The notes: generated by a model not told the origin, from the letters alone. Shown: positions 9,294 to 19,627, counted from the first letter of the stretch. The stretch: DNA of 64,000 nt from Cryobacterium adonitolivorans (GCF_004402695.1 NZ_SOFL01000052.1:16513-80512); one strand, 5' to 3'. Program-made: numbers and translations.

Positions 9294-9500
9294 ATGTTGT
9301 TCGTGACCGCTGTCCTTGCTGAGGTCGAGCACACTCAGCTGCCCGTCGCGACCTGGGTCTACGGCCTCGTGGCGCTCATCGTGTTCGCCGCCCTCGGGTT
9401 CGTCGTCTGGAGCTTCCGCGACGTCGCGAACCGTCACAGCGCCAAGGCCAATGCCTACGCCGCCGCCCACGGTGGCGCAGCCAGCCACGGCGGCCACTGA
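9294..9500 (+). CDS. Small single-span membrane protein, unknown function
   Basis: 68 residues: a short N-terminus, one membrane helix at about residues 22-43 ([21 protein letters not shown]) and a small His/Ala/Gly-rich tail ([15 protein letters not shown]). The ATG at 9294 is preceded by CGGAG at good spacing. It sits between proA and nadD in the conserved block, 13 nt before nadD. I do not recognise a family; the His-rich tail is the only notable feature. Confidence 0.7.
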   Translation: MLFVTAVLAEVEHTQLPVATWVYGLVALIVFAALGFVVWSFRDVANRHSAKANAYAAAHGGAASHGGH

Positions 9501-9513
9501 CAATCGGCGCATT

Positions 9514-10107
9514 GTGACCCGGAACCGCCCGCGCATCGGAGTGATGGGCGGCACCTTTGACCCCATCCATCACGGGCACCTCGTCGCAGCGAGCGAGGTC
9601 GCCCAGAGCTTCGACCTCGACGAAGTCATCTTCGTGCCTACCGGGCAGCCGTGGCAGAAGGCTGACGTGACGCGGGCCGAACACCGTTACCTGATGACCG
9701 TCATCGCCACGGCATCCAACCCCCGCTTCACCGTCAGCCGCGTCGACGTCGACCGCACCGGGCCAACCTTCACGATCGACACCCTCCGAGACCTGCACGC
9801 CGAACGCCCGGACGCAGAGCTGTTCTTCATCACAGGCGCCGACGCGATCACCCAAATCCTGGGCTGGAAAGATGCCGCCGAACTGTGGAAACTGGCCCAC
9901 TTCGTGGCTGTGAGTCGCCCGGGACACGACCTGAGCATTTCAGGATTACCTAACCAGGACGTAAGCTTGCTGGAGGTTCCGGCTCTGGCGATCTCGTCTA
10001 CTGACTGCCGGGCACGCGTGAACCGGGGATTCCCGGTCTGGTACTTGGTCCCCGATGGGGTTGTCCAGTACATCTCAAAGCACCATCTGTATCGGAGTGT
10101 GGCATGA
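9514..10107 (+). CDS. nadD: Nicotinate-nucleotide adenylyltransferase
   Basis: 197 residues. It adenylates nicotinate mononucleotide in NAD synthesis. The nucleotidyl-transferase signature [12 protein letters not shown] is near the N-terminus and the ATP-binding [10 protein letters not shown] motif near the C-terminus. GTG 9514 is the only reasonable start before [11 protein letters not shown]; no strong ribosome site is visible, so it may be coupled to the small upstream gene. Its TGA overlaps the next ATG (ATGA). Confidence 0.95.
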   Translation: MTRNRPRIGVMGGTFDPIHHGHLVAASEVAQSFDLDEVIFVPTGQPWQKADVTRAEHRYLMTVIATASNPRFTVSRVDVDRTGPTFTIDTLRDLHAERPDAELFFITGADAITQILGWKDAAELWKLAHFVAVSRPGHDLSISGLPNQDVSLLEVPALAISSTDCRARVNRGFPVWYLVPDGVVQYISKHHLYRSVA

Positions 10108-11081
10108 CGTTGGGTAACAGCCCGCAGCCACTGACGCGACGACAGTTGCGCGAGTTGGCTCGGGAGCACGAGCCGTCGACCGGTGAGACGGATTCTGCAC
10201 AGGAGACCTCCACCGGCGACATCGTCCTGCCCGCCGATGCCTCCGCGGTCGCCGACGCGCCTGCCGGTCCGGTTCAGACTGATCCGGTTCAGGCCCATCC
10301 GGTTCAGGCCCATCCTGTTCAGGCCGAGCCGCACCACTCCCGACACACCACTCCGGCCGACACCGACGCCGGTCGTACCCTCACCCGTCGCGAGCTTCGA
10401 GCCCTGCAGGCCGCGTCGTCCGCTAGTGCCGCCGAGGATGTCTCGGTCCATGAGCAGGTCGCACCTTCCCCGGTCGCTCCGTCCCCGGTGGCTTCGTCCC
10501 CGGTCTCCGCACCCCGCTCGGGCTCCGACGACGAGACGAAGCGTTCTGACGGTGCGGCCGCGGTCAACGCCCTGCACCCGCCGGTCGGTCACTGGTCGGT
10601 GGACCGTGAAGACGACAGTCACATCGAAACCATCGGGCGCCGCGATGACGCGACCTTCGACGACCTCGTGGGCCGCGGCGTCGGTGCCGGCGGAATGCCC
10701 ACGACCACCAATGCACTGATCCTTCCGTCCATCCCGCGTCAGGGACCCGGCGGCCCCATCACCAGCACCGGCGAGATCATGATCACGGGTTCGATCGACC
10801 TGCCGCGAAGCCTGGGCGCCACCGGTCAGCACCCCAACCTCTTCGACTCGTCGGAGATGGACCGCATGCTCGACCAACTCGACGAGGGCGGCCACCACAA
10901 CGATGTGGCACCCGTGAGCGCCAGCCGCGCCGTGAGCACCCACACCTCCACCAGGGGTGTGATGACGCCGCCTCGCAAACGCGGCGCCTCCCTGCCGACG
11001 GTTCTCGCGATCACCGCTGCGGTGCTCGCCATCGGAGTACTGTCGCTCTTTGTCCTCGGCTACGCCTTCAATATCTACTAA
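10104..11081 (+). CDS. Low-complexity protein with one C-terminal membrane helix
   Basis: 325 residues, predicted mostly disordered, rich in Thr, Ser, Pro and Asp, with a single membrane helix at the extreme C-terminus (about 302-322, [23 protein letters not shown]). It opens with the basic stretch [14 protein letters not shown], echoed later by [12 protein letters not shown]. Two separate 15-nt tandem repeats are inside it (QAHPV and PSPVA). It occupies the slot between nadD and rsfS where actinobacteria carry a poorly conserved membrane protein, and starts on the nadD stop. Function unknown. Confidence 0.75.
   Translation: MTLGNSPQPLTRRQLRELAREHEPSTGETDSAQETSTGDIVLPADASAVADAPAGPVQTDPVQAHPVQAHPVQAEPHHSRHTTPADTDAGRTLTRRELRALQAASSASAAEDVSVHEQVAPSPVAPSPVASSPVSAPRSGSDDETKRSDGAAAVNALHPPVGHWSVDREDDSHIETIGRRDDATFDDLVGRGVGAGGMPTTTNALILPSIPRQGPGGPITSTGEIMITGSIDLPRSLGATGQHPNLFDSSEMDRMLDQLDEGGHHNDVAPVSASRAVSTHTSTRGVMTPPRKRGASLPTVLAITAAVLAIGVLSLFVLGYAFNIY
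10272..10331 (+). repeat. 15-nt tandem repeat, 4 units (VQAHP)
   Basis: Units of GTTCAGGCCCATCCG; the first unit has ACTGAT and the last GAG in place of the central bases. In frame within the tail-anchored protein gene. Confidence 0.9.
10464..10508 (+). repeat. 15-nt tandem repeat, 3 units (PSPVA)
   Basis: Three diverged units around CGTCCCCGGTSGCTY, a second and unrelated 15-nt repeat in the same gene. Confidence 0.8.
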
Positions 11082-11121
11082 TGCCATCCTCTTCGCTCTT
11101 ACTAACTCAGGGATTCAATCG

Positions 11122-11577
11122 ATGACCGCTTCTGCCCACGCTCTCGAGCTCCTCAAGGTGGCCGCCGCCGCCGCCGACTCGAAAGCGGGGGAGGATCTCG
11201 TTGCCATTGACGTTTCCAACCCGTTGCCGTTGGCCGACATCTTCCTCATTGTCACGGGACGCTCCGAACGCAACGTCGTCGCGATCGCCGGCGAAATCGA
11301 GGACAAGCTGATCGAAGCCGGCTACAAGCCGCTTCGCCGCGAGGGACGCGCCGAGGGGCGCTGGATCCTCGTCGACTTCGGCGACCTCGTCGTGCACGTC
11401 TTCCACGAGGAGGAGCGCGTCTACTACTCGCTCGAGCGCCTGTGGAAGGACTGCCCGGTCATCCCGATCGACCAGGCCAGCGCGCGCGCCATCGACGAGT
11501 CCGACGAGTCTTCTGCAGACCGCTCGTCCAACGGCTCGGATGTCGAATCCATCGTGGAAATTGACGCCGCGGAGTAG
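11122..11577 (+). CDS. rsfS: Ribosomal silencing factor RsfS
   Basis: 151 residues. It binds L14 and blocks 30S-50S joining in starvation. Conserved DUF143 features are DIFLIVTGRSERNVVAIAGEIEDKL, the RREGRAEGRWILVDFGDLVVHVF core and YYSLERLWKDCP. An acidic, Ser/Asp-rich tail of about 30 residues follows. The ATG at 11122 is preceded by AGGGA. It is the last gene of the conserved block and is followed by a hairpin and a tRNA gene. Confidence 0.96.
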   Translation: MTASAHALELLKVAAAAADSKAGEDLVAIDVSNPLPLADIFLIVTGRSERNVVAIAGEIEDKLIEAGYKPLRREGRAEGRWILVDFGDLVVHVFHEEERVYYSLERLWKDCPVIPIDQASARAIDESDESSADRSSNGSDVESIVEIDAAE

Positions 11578-11621
11578 CGTTTGGTTCACGAGCACTCAAA
11601 ACATGTAGTAACCTAATGAAG

Positions 11622-11645
11622 TTGTTTCGGAGGAATTCGAAACAA
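11622..11645 (+). other. Short hairpin before tRNA-Ala
   Basis: Perfect 8-bp stem TTGTTTCG / CGAAACAA with an 8-base loop, ending 5 bases before the tRNA. No T-run follows, so a processing signal or weak rsfS terminator is possible. Confidence 0.5.
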
Positions 11646-11650
11646 AGTCT

Positions 11651-11726
11651 GGGTCCGTGGCGCAGCTGGTAGCGCACCTGCATGGCATGCAGGGGGTCAG
11701 GGGTTCGAATCCCCTCGGATCCACCA
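11651..11726 (+). tRNA. tRNA-Ala (anticodon GGC)
   Basis: A 76-nt cloverleaf: 7-bp acceptor GGGTCCG/CGGATCC, anticodon stem CCTGC/GCAGG with loop ATGGCAT (anticodon GGC, reading GCC), T arm AGGGG-TTCGAAT-CCCCT, and an encoded 3' CCA. GCC is a major alanine codon in this GC-rich genome. No duplicated 3' end is visible nearby, so there is no sign of an integrated element using it. Confidence 0.97.
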
Positions 11727-11734
11727 AGCAGAAG

Positions 11735-11771
11735 AAAAACCCCCGATGACAGTCGTCATCGGGGGTTTTTT
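11735..11771. terminator. Strong bidirectional intrinsic terminator
   Basis: A 16-bp perfect stem (AAAAACCCCCGATGAC / GTCATCGGGGGTTTTT) with an AGTC loop and a further T. The A-tract on one side and T-tract on the other let it stop tRNA transcription and the convergent pspA operon. Confidence 0.92.
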
Positions 11772-11883
11772 GCTGCCTTGCCGCTCCGGGGAGAACAACT
11801 TCGAAACATTCTCGTGGCACTATGTGCTGGATATTTTGGTTGATATTTCTAGACCGGGTTGTCGGCGGATTCCCTCGCCGGCC

Positions 11884-12663
11884 TCAGGGGGTGTCGGGAC
11901 CGTTCCCGATACTGAGCCATGCGTCCGGCCCGGTTCCCCGCGACCCGGCCGGCCGGCCCTGCCGTGACGCCCTGGCGTCCTTCATTGCCCGCAGCTGCCG
12001 CTCAACGTCCGCCGAGGTCGCACCGGCAGACAGTTGCCGCTCGAGGTCGGCATCCGGTGGGGCGGTGAGATCGGTGAGGGCTCCGCTGGCGAGCAGTTCG
12101 TCCGTGGCGGCGGCGCGGGCCTGCATCTGGGCGATGCGGTCTTTGGCCCGGTCGAGGCTGACGCCGACCTCGCTCATCTGGGAGCCGAGGCCGGCCGCGG
12201 CCTCGTTGGCCTTCACCTGCGCCTGGGAGGCGGCATAGCTGGCCTTGATGCTCTCCTTCTCGGTGCGGAACGCGGCGACCCTCTCCGCGAGACGCCGTTC
12301 GTTGTCCTGCAGCTGTCCCTGCTGCTTCTGCAGGAGGGTGTACTGGTCACGGAGGGCAGCCACCTGGCCCTCGAGCAGGGAGCGACGCTCCAGCGCCGTC
12401 CTGGCCAGGTCTTCGCGGCCCTGGTTCAGGGCCGACTCGGCCTGGTCGGCCAGCCGTTGGTGGCGGGCACCCATCTCCTGGCCCTGCAACTCGAGCCGTT
12501 TCTTCGCGGTCGCAACCTCGGCCAGGCCCAACCTCACGTCCTGCAGCATCCGCACCAGCTGCTCGTAGCTGTCGTCGAGGGCTTCGCGGGGGTCCTCGAG
12601 CCGGTCCAGGGTGCGGGATGCCTTGCTGCGGAAGATGACGCGCAGCCGGTTGGTGAAGGTCAT
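11884..12663 (-). CDS. pspA: PspA/IM30 family envelope-stress protein
   Basis: 259 residues, almost entirely helical coiled coil, beginning with the family pattern LRVIFRSKASRTLDRLEDPREALDDSYEQL. PspA/IM30 proteins assemble into ESCRT-III-like rings or rods on damaged cytoplasmic membranes. The last 25 residues are Gly/Pro-rich. Its ATG overlaps the stop of the upstream membrane-protein gene (ATGA), so the two are translated together; in actinobacteria PspA commonly has a membrane partner. Confidence 0.93.
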   Translation of the reverse strand: MTFTNRLRVIFRSKASRTLDRLEDPREALDDSYEQLVRMLQDVRLGLAEVATAKKRLELQGQEMGARHQRLADQAESALNQGREDLARTALERRSLLEGQVAALRDQYTLLQKQQGQLQDNERRLAERVAAFRTEKESIKASYAASQAQVKANEAAAGLGSQMSEVGVSLDRAKDRIAQMQARAAATDELLASGALTDLTAPPDADLERQLSAGATSADVERQLRAMKDARASRQGRPAGSRGTGPDAWLSIGNGPDTP

Positions 12664-13313
12664 GGGGTGCTCCTCTTGTCAAAGCGGTGCGCCGAGGTCC
12701 GCGGCAGCGCGATCAGGTAACCCGACCTGTCCGGCCCCGGAGCGGGCAACCCGTCGAGCAGGGTGAGGGCGTGCAACTCCGCCACTCCGGCGGCCACCGC
12801 GGCGATCTCACGGTCGACGTCAGCGCCGAGCGTCGTGAGCGTGTCATCGGTGCGAACGCCGAGACCGGCCGCAACGACGGACCGCACCCGTCGCACCAAG
12901 TCGGTTATCTGGTCCACGCGGCGAGCCGCCACCGGGAGAGCCTCCGCGAGCGCGACCGGATCCCGCTCGGTGGCCAACAGCAACAACTGCGACTCCACTC
13001 TGGCCCCCTCGTCCCGCAACCGGCCCAGGAGCCTCTGCAGGTCACCGCGAGGGCCTCCGCTCTGCGCCGTGACGTCGACGGCGGCCTGTCCGCTGGCGAG
13101 GGACTCCCTCAGCCGCAACCGCAGCCGGAGAATCTCGTGTTGCGGGCCGATACTCACCCGAGTGCGAACACGCAGCACGGCACCGTTGAGCGCCCTGCTG
13201 CGACGCATCCGCCGGTACAGCACCCGCACGATAACGACGAACGTCACGGTGGACACGACCATTATCGCCGCGAGGGCGAGCAGAACCTCCGCGAGGACGC
13301 TCACGTCGACCAC
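12660..13313 (-). CDS. Single-span membrane protein, probable PspA partner
   Basis: 217 residues starting at GTG. One membrane helix at about residues 7-31 (VLLALAAIMVVSTVTFVVIVRVL) is followed by a basic stop-transfer (YRRMRRSRAL) and a helical cytosolic domain of about 180 residues rich in Leu, Arg and Ala. It is first in a two-gene operon with pspA and overlaps it by 4 nt. The context suggests it recruits or regulates PspA at the membrane. I do not recognise a named family. Confidence 0.75.
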   Translation of the reverse strand: MVDVSVLAEVLLALAAIMVVSTVTFVVIVRVLYRRMRRSRALNGAVLRVRTRVSIGPQHEILRLRLRLRESLASGQAAVDVTAQSGGPRGDLQRLLGRLRDEGARVESQLLLLATERDPVALAEALPVAARRVDQITDLVRRVRSVVAAGLGVRTDDTLTTLGADVDREIAAVAAGVAELHALTLLDGLPAPGPDRSGYLIALPRTSAHRFDKRSTP

Positions 13314-13536
13314 CCGCCTCGTCCGGTCGTCACCGGCGGCTTCGATAAGACGTACAGGGCCATGTGTCCACCTTCATCCCAGGGCTCGTGCGTCGCCGTC
13401 CCAGTCGACGGCACGCTCTATCGGGCAAAATACGCTCATTAGCGTGGAGTTGTCAGGGAAATACCCGGTTCTTCTCCAAACGCACCGCACCCTGTCGATC
13501 GGACCGGGTAGGACCATCGACTCTGGGTCCCGGCTC

Positions 13537-13542
13537 TACGAT
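13537..13542 (+). promoter_or_regulatory. -10 element TACGAT, leaderless layout
   Basis: TACGAT, six bases (GGGGAG), then the GTG of yjdM at 13549. This explains a start whose GGGGAGG is too close to act as a Shine-Dalgarno. Confidence 0.55.
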
Positions 13543-13548
13543 GGGGAG

Positions 13549-13899
13549 GTGAATGAGACACTGCCGCCGTGCCCGGAATGCTCCAGCGATCTGACCTACG
13601 AAATGGGGGCGCTGCTGGTCTGCCCACTGTGCGGGCACGAGTGGGCGGCAGAGGCCCCGGCAGCCGGTGAGCCGGCGCAGGATGCCGCCATCACCGACGC
13701 CTACGGCAGCGTGCTGGCCGACGGCGACTCCGTGACCATCATCAAGGACCTCAAGCTCAAGGGCAGCTCCACCGTCATCAAGGTCGGCACCAAGGTGCGC
13801 GGTATCCGCCTGCGCCAGGGCGTGGGCGACCACGACATCGAATGCCGAATCGAGGGCGTGAGCATGCAGCTCAAGTCCGGAGTCGTCAAGAAGGCATAG
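13549..13899 (+). CDS. yjdM: Zinc-ribbon protein YjdM/PhnA family
   Basis: 116 residues. An N-terminal zinc ribbon (CPEC...CPLCGHEW) is joined to the conserved beta domain DGDSVTIIKDLKLKGSS, KVRGIRL, GDHDIECRIEG and LKSGVVKKA. Formerly annotated as alkylphosphonate utilisation PhnA, the family is now thought not to act in phosphonate degradation, and its real role is unclear. The start is the only in-frame GTG before NETLPPCPEC. The last 15 coding bases are re-duplicated downstream in a tandem repeat. Confidence 0.9.
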   Translation: MNETLPPCPECSSDLTYEMGALLVCPLCGHEWAAEAPAAGEPAQDAAITDAYGSVLADGDSVTIIKDLKLKGSSTVIKVGTKVRGIRLRQGVGDHDIECRIEGVSMQLKSGVVKKA

Positions 13900-13944
13900 T
13901 CGTCAAGAAGGCATGGTCAAGACGGCATAGTCAAGAAGGCAGAG
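13885..13944 (+). repeat. Tandem repeat of the yjdM 3' end, about 4 units of 14-16 nt
   Basis: The bases coding for the last residues and stop of yjdM (GTCAAGAAGGCATAG) are repeated three more times, imperfectly, in the intergenic region. Because the copied segment includes the stop codon, the repeat clearly spread out of the gene. Confidence 0.85.
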
Positions 13945-14029
13945 TCCCTCCGCAGGCAGAGTCGCCGCGCCCTCGTCACGCCCGCGTCAAGGGGGTCAGC
14001 AATCCACCCCCCGACCGGGGGTCTCGGAT

Positions 14030-14035
14030 TACACT
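14030..14035 (+). promoter_or_regulatory. -10 element TACACT, leaderless layout (7-base gap)
   Basis: TACACT, seven bases, then the ATG of the SOUL-family gene at 14043. Confidence 0.45.
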
Positions 14036-14042
14036 CCCCGAC

Positions 14043-14558
14043 ATGACCGAGCAGCAGCCATACACCGTGGTGCGGGCCTTCCCAGGCTTCGATGTTCGCC
14101 GCTATCCGGACCGAGTCCTCGTGCAGGTGCAGGTCGACGGGGACTTCACGCGAGCGGCCAGCCGCGGCTTCCGGCCGATTCAGGACTACCTCGACGGCAA
14201 CAACAGGTCCGCCGCGACAATCCCCATGGCGCCTCCGGTGCTGCAGGAGCAGACGGGGGAGTCCGGGCACCTGATCAGCGTCGCGCTGCCGGGCGAGTCG
14301 GACCTCGACCGTGTGCCAGTGCCGCTCGACGAAACACTGAGGATCCTCGTCGTACCGGCCCATGAGGCCGCCGTCCTGCGTTTCGGCGGCGGCTGGAGCA
14401 CGAAGAGATTCACCGACCGTGGCCGTGCGCTGCTCGGTTCGCTGACGGCCGCTGATCTTCTGCCGGACGGACCGGTCTACTTCGCTCGGTTCGACCCGCC
14501 GTTCCGGCCCGGGCTCCTGGGTCGCAATGAGGCATTGGTGCGAGTGACCTCGGCCTGA
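14043..14558 (+). CDS. SOUL family heme-binding protein
   Basis: 171 residues matching the SOUL/HBP fold: YTVVRAFPGFDVRRYPDRVLVQVQV at the start, the central MAPPVL block, the IPLDETLRI-like VPLDETLRI, and the C-terminal YFARFDPPFRPGLLGRNEALV. Such proteins bind heme or porphyrin hydrophobically, without a conserved axial ligand; in bacteria the physiological role is unclear. It is transcribed alone, with a -10 seven bases before the start and no ribosome site. Confidence 0.88.
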   Translation: MTEQQPYTVVRAFPGFDVRRYPDRVLVQVQVDGDFTRAASRGFRPIQDYLDGNNRSAATIPMAPPVLQEQTGESGHLISVALPGESDLDRVPVPLDETLRILVVPAHEAAVLRFGGGWSTKRFTDRGRALLGSLTAADLLPDGPVYFARFDPPFRPGLLGRNEALVRVTSA

Positions 14559-14572
14559 GAGTCGTCGATAAT
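14544..14572 (+). promoter_or_regulatory. Promoter GTGACC-17-GATAAT, leaderless layout
   Basis: A -35-like GTGACC (14544-14549), a 17-base spacer and GATAAT (14567-14572), then six bases to the GTG at 14579. The -35 lies inside the 3' end of the SOUL gene. Confidence 0.55.
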
Positions 14573-14578
14573 GGCTGG

Positions 14579-15001
14579 GTGCCTCCTCCAGAACCCGCCG
14601 CTCAATCAGAACGGCCACCATCCGCGGCCGTGCGCTGTCCGTGCGGCAGCGGCAACAGCTACGACGACTGCTGCGGGCGCCTGCACCGGGGCGACGCCAG
14701 GGCCGCCACGGCCGAGCAGCTCATGCGATCGCGGTACTCGGCCTTCGCGGTCGGCGATGCCGGCTACCTCCTGCGCACCTGGCACCCGCGCACCCGGCCC
14801 GGCTCCCTCCGGCTGGAGCCGTCGGAGCGATGGATGCGGCTGGAGATCGACCGGACCGTGCAGGGCTCCCTCTTTGACACTGAGGGCATCGTGGAATTCA
14901 CCGCACATTCGCGCCAGGACGGCCGGCGGGCGCAGCAACACGAAATCAGCAGATTCGAGAAGGTGTCCGGCACCTGGCTGTACCTGGACGCGGCCGACTG
15001 A
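14579..15001 (+). CDS. YchJ-like protein with SEC-C zinc motif (UPF0225)
   Basis: 140 residues. An N-terminal SEC-C type zinc motif CPCGSGNSYDDCCGRLH is followed by AATAEQLMRSRYSAFAVGDAGYLLRTWHP and a NTF2-like C-terminal domain (VEFTAHSR, HEISRFEKVSGTWLYLD). UPF0225/YchJ proteins are small cytoplasmic proteins of unproven function. GTG is the start; the upstream promoter places the +1 at or beside it. The gene converges on the PLP enzyme 30 nt downstream. Confidence 0.9.
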   Translation: MPPPEPAAQSERPPSAAVRCPCGSGNSYDDCCGRLHRGDARAATAEQLMRSRYSAFAVGDAGYLLRTWHPRTRPGSLRLEPSERWMRLEIDRTVQGSLFDTEGIVEFTAHSRQDGRRAQQHEISRFEKVSGTWLYLDAAD

Positions 15002-15031
15002 CGCGACGGATCGGCCTGGTTTCCGGGCGCG

Positions 15032-16234
15032 TCATGCGAACGTCTCGTCCAGGGCGGCCGAGAGATCACCGATCAGGTCCCCGGCGTCTTCCAGGCCCAC
15101 CGAGAGGCGCAGGTGACCGAGCCGCTGGAACTCCTCAGGGTAGTGGGCGGCCCGCGGTCCGGCGCCCGATACGTGCACGATGAGGCTCTCGTCGTGGCCG
15201 AGCGAGACCGCGGACGTGATCACCCGCAGCGCGGCCACGAACCGGTTCTGCGTCGCGGGGTCTCCGTCAACCGCGAAGGCGAGCATTCCGCCGAAGCCGT
15301 GTCGAAACTGCCGGACTGCCGCGTCGTGCTGGGGGTGGCCGGGCAGACCCGGGTATGCCACGTACGCCACCCGGGGATCGGCGGCGAGGAATTCCGCGAC
15401 CCGTTGGGCGGACTCGGTGTGTTGGCGGATCCGCAGCGGCAGGGTGACGGAGCCGCGCACGATCAGCCAGGCGTTGAACGGGCTGATCACCCCGCCCACG
15501 TCAACCATTGCCTCCGACTTGATGCGTTGGATCAGCTCGCGTGAGCCGATGACGGCACCGCCCATGGCGTCGCCGTGGCCGTTGATGTACTTGGTGAGGG
15601 AATGAACCACCAGGTCTGCCCCGAGCTCGAGGGGGCGCAGCACCGGCGGCGGAGTGAAGGTGGAGTCCACCGAGAGGAGCACGCCGGCCGCACGGGTGAT
15701 GACCGCCACAGCAGCGATGTCGGTGACCCTGGTCGTGGGGTTGGCGATGGCCTCGACGTGCACCAGCCGGGTCTCCGGCCGGATCGCCGCCGCCACCGCG
15801 ACCGGGTCGCTGGTGTCGACGAAGGTCGCCAGGATGCCGTACTTCTCGGGGAGCAGCTCCCTGAAGAGCTTGAAGGTGGCCTCGTAGGCGACGTCGGACA
15901 CCACCACATGGTCACCGGTGCGCAGGAAGGTGAAGAACACGGCGTGCAGGGCGGCCACCCCGCTGGCCAGGGCGACGGCGTCCTCGCCGCGATCGAGCAG
16001 GGCAAGCTTCTGCTGCAGGCCCAACTGGTTGACCCCGCTGTTGCGCGTGTAGAGCGGCACATCGGTGCCCGACCAGCTGATCGACGACGGATCCTCCGGC
16101 AGCGCATACGAGTTCGCCATCACGATTGGGGTGCGCACCGCGCCGGTGCCAGAGTCGATGTCATTGCCGGCGTGCACGGCCTGGCTGAACGCGGCGAGGG
16201 TCTGCGGCACATGCTTGTCGGGGCGAGGCGTCAT
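15032..16234 (-). CDS. Cystathionine gamma-synthase/lyase-type PLP enzyme
   Basis: 400 residues of the Cys/Met-metabolism PLP family. The cofactor lysine lies in VVHSLTKYINGHGDAMGG; VDSTFTPPPVLRPLELGADL and the ALASGVAALHAVFF cofactor-phosphate region are typical. The N-terminus TAVHAGN-like QAVHAGNDIDSGTGAVRTPIVMANSYALP is also diagnostic. Members act as cystathionine synthase, beta-lyase, gamma-lyase or methionine gamma-lyase, and sequence alone does not settle which. ATG 16234 is chosen over an upstream in-frame start because a TACGCT -10 lies six bases before it. Confidence 0.9.
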   Translation of the reverse strand: MTPRPDKHVPQTLAAFSQAVHAGNDIDSGTGAVRTPIVMANSYALPEDPSSISWSGTDVPLYTRNSGVNQLGLQQKLALLDRGEDAVALASGVAALHAVFFTFLRTGDHVVVSDVAYEATFKLFRELLPEKYGILATFVDTSDPVAVAAAIRPETRLVHVEAIANPTTRVTDIAAVAVITRAAGVLLSVDSTFTPPPVLRPLELGADLVVHSLTKYINGHGDAMGGAVIGSRELIQRIKSEAMVDVGGVISPFNAWLIVRGSVTLPLRIRQHTESAQRVAEFLAADPRVAYVAYPGLPGHPQHDAAVRQFRHGFGGMLAFAVDGDPATQNRFVAALRVITSAVSLGHDESLIVHVSGAGPRAAHYPEEFQRLGHLRLSVGLEDAGDLIGDLSAALDETFA

Positions 16235-16240
16235 GAGCCC

Positions 16241-16246
16241 AGCGTA
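16241..16246 (-). promoter_or_regulatory. -10 element TACGCT, leaderless layout
   Basis: On the minus strand TACGCT, six bases, ATG at 16234. It diverges from the ABC-F gene. Confidence 0.5.
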
Positions 16247-16336
16247 GGCGCAGCCGCCAGAGTGCAACCGGGCGATGACGCTTCGCTACACCGGTGCCGT
16301 TCGGCTGGGAAGCTGTCCAGATGGGAAACTGGACCC

Positions 16337-18022
<1,686 letters not shown>

Positions 18023-18109
18023 AGGTGGTGTCATGGACGCGGACGGCGCCGGGACAGGGGGCAGGCCGGCGCCGGTAAACCCGTCGTCGACAAAACCGGA
18101 GGAAGCCCG

Positions 18110-19546
18110 ATGAACTCCCCGTCTGACCCACACTCAAACCCCACCCACCGTTCCCTGCTTTCCTCGCTGCGCACCCGCATCTCGGGCGAACTGATCGATC
18201 GCTCCGACCCCCGCTACGACGACGCCAGGCGGGTCTGGAACGGCATGATCGACCGACGGCCGATCGCCGTGGTGCGGGCCGGTTCGGTCGCCGACATCGC
18301 ACCCACGCTCGCCCTGGCCTCCCAACAGGGCCTGCCGCTCGCCGTGCGCGGCGGCGGCCACAACGTCGCCGGCAACGGCACCGTCGACGACGGCCTCGTT
18401 CTGGACCTCTCCGGACTCAACGGAGTCGAGGTGGACGCCGAGGCCCGCACGGTGCGGGTGGCGGCCGGCGCGAGCCTCGCCCAGGTCGACCGCGCCACCG
18501 AACGGGCCAACCTGGCCGTGCCGATCGGGGTGGTCTCGAACACCGGCATCGCCGGACTGACGCTGGGCGGCGGGGTGGGGTGGCTCACGAGGGCGTACGG
18601 GCTCACCGTCGACAACTTCGTCTCGGCCGAGGTCGTGACCGTGGCCGGGCACCTGGTCACGGCGAGCCGGACCGAGAACCCGGAACTGTTCTGGGGGCTT
18701 CGCGGCGGCGGCGGGAATTTCGGTGTCGTCACCGAGTTCACCTTCCGGGCACACCCGATTCCCGCGTTGCCGTTCACCGGCACTTTCGTCTATCCGGCGC
18801 CTCACTGGGAGTCCGCCCTCACGGCCTACGAGGTGTGGACACGGGACCTGCCGGACGAACTGACCAGCGTGCTGACCTTCACGGTGCCACCGCCTCTGAT
18901 GGGGCTCGGCTCGGATCCCCTGCTGCTGCTGGGGTTCACCTGGGCGACCGACGACACCGCCAGGGCGGAGCGGGTCGTGGACCGGCTGCGCCGCGCCGCG
19001 CCGCCCGCGATGGAGGCCACCGAACCCGTCAGCTGGCCGGCCTGGCAGTCCTCCGTCGACGCGATCTTCCCCAAGGGAGTTCGCGGCTACTGGCGCAACA
19101 CCTCCTTCGACAGCCTGGATACCGAGGTGATCGCCGCCCTGATCCGCAGGGGCACCGAGCAGACCTGGATCGGCACCGGGTTTGACATCCACCACTTGGG
19201 CGGCGCCTTCGGACGCGTGCCGGAGGATGCGACGCCATTCCCCAGCCGCGCCGCCCGGTTCTGGCTGAACATCTACGGATTCTGGGCCGAACCCGACGAC
19301 GACCTCACCCGGACGGCCTTCATCCGCGACTTCGGCGCCGAGGTGGAGCCCCTGGGCTCCGGCGGCCGGTACGTGAACTTCCTCGGCGAGGAACGCGACG
19401 CCGACCCCGTGCAGCAGGCAGAGCAGGTCTACGGCGCGTCCAAATTGGAACGCCTGGGACTCCTCAAGCGCGAGTACGACCCGCAGAATCTGCTTCGGCA
19501 GAACCACAACATCCTGCCGGCAGTCGTGTCCGGCGACACAGCCTGA
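18110..19546 (+). CDS. FAD-binding oxidoreductase, berberine-bridge (BBE) type
   Basis: 478 residues. The N-terminal PCMH FAD domain includes VRGGGHNVAGNGTVDDGLVLDLS, with the His that normally carries FAD covalently, and TGIAGLTLGGGVGWLTR. Where bi-covalent relatives have a flavin-linking Cys just before the second Gly-rich segment, this protein has Val/Ser (GVVSNTG), so only a single covalent link is expected. The C-terminal BBE motif YGASKLERLGLLKREYDPQNLLRQNHNI is complete. It starts at ATG after GGAGG. The substrate is unknown; the family oxidises sugars and secondary metabolites. Confidence 0.9.
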   Translation: MNSPSDPHSNPTHRSLLSSLRTRISGELIDRSDPRYDDARRVWNGMIDRRPIAVVRAGSVADIAPTLALASQQGLPLAVRGGGHNVAGNGTVDDGLVLDLSGLNGVEVDAEARTVRVAAGASLAQVDRATERANLAVPIGVVSNTGIAGLTLGGGVGWLTRAYGLTVDNFVSAEVVTVAGHLVTASRTENPELFWGLRGGGGNFGVVTEFTFRAHPIPALPFTGTFVYPAPHWESALTAYEVWTRDLPDELTSVLTFTVPPPLMGLGSDPLLLLGFTWATDDTARAERVVDRLRRAAPPAMEATEPVSWPAWQSSVDAIFPKGVRGYWRNTSFDSLDTEVIAALIRRGTEQTWIGTGFDIHHLGGAFGRVPEDATPFPSRAARFWLNIYGFWAEPDDDLTRTAFIRDFGAEVEPLGSGGRYVNFLGEERDADPVQQAEQVYGASKLERLGLLKREYDPQNLLRQNHNILPAVVSGDTA

Positions 19547-19588
19547 TCGGGCCGGAATAGTCACGAGCCCCGTCCGGTTGGAGACTAG

Positions 19589-19602
19589 TATGCGTATGCA
19601 TA
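19589..19602 (+). promoter_or_regulatory. Inverted repeat TATGC-N4-GCATA, candidate operator
   Basis: A perfect TATGC-gtat-GCATA repeat 25 bases before the flavin monooxygenase start, overlapping a TAGTAT -10-like hexamer (19586-19591). The same element occurs before yceI at 29371. Confidence 0.55.
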
Positions 19603-19627
19603 CAAACTGATCGGAAGGGCGCACCAC

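Noticed and set aside
11651..11771. tRNA-Ala as an attachment site for an integrated element
   Set aside because: No integrase gene and no repeat of the tRNA 3' end found downstream; the following genes are ordinary.
13885..13944. CRISPR-like repeats
   Set aside because: Units are only 14-16 nt, adjacent without spacers, and each array has a different sequence; no cas genes.
15575..16336. A 254-codon in-frame extension upstream of the ABC-F gene
   Set aside because: It lies antisense to the PLP enzyme, and the family starts at MTATLVAKAL (16337).
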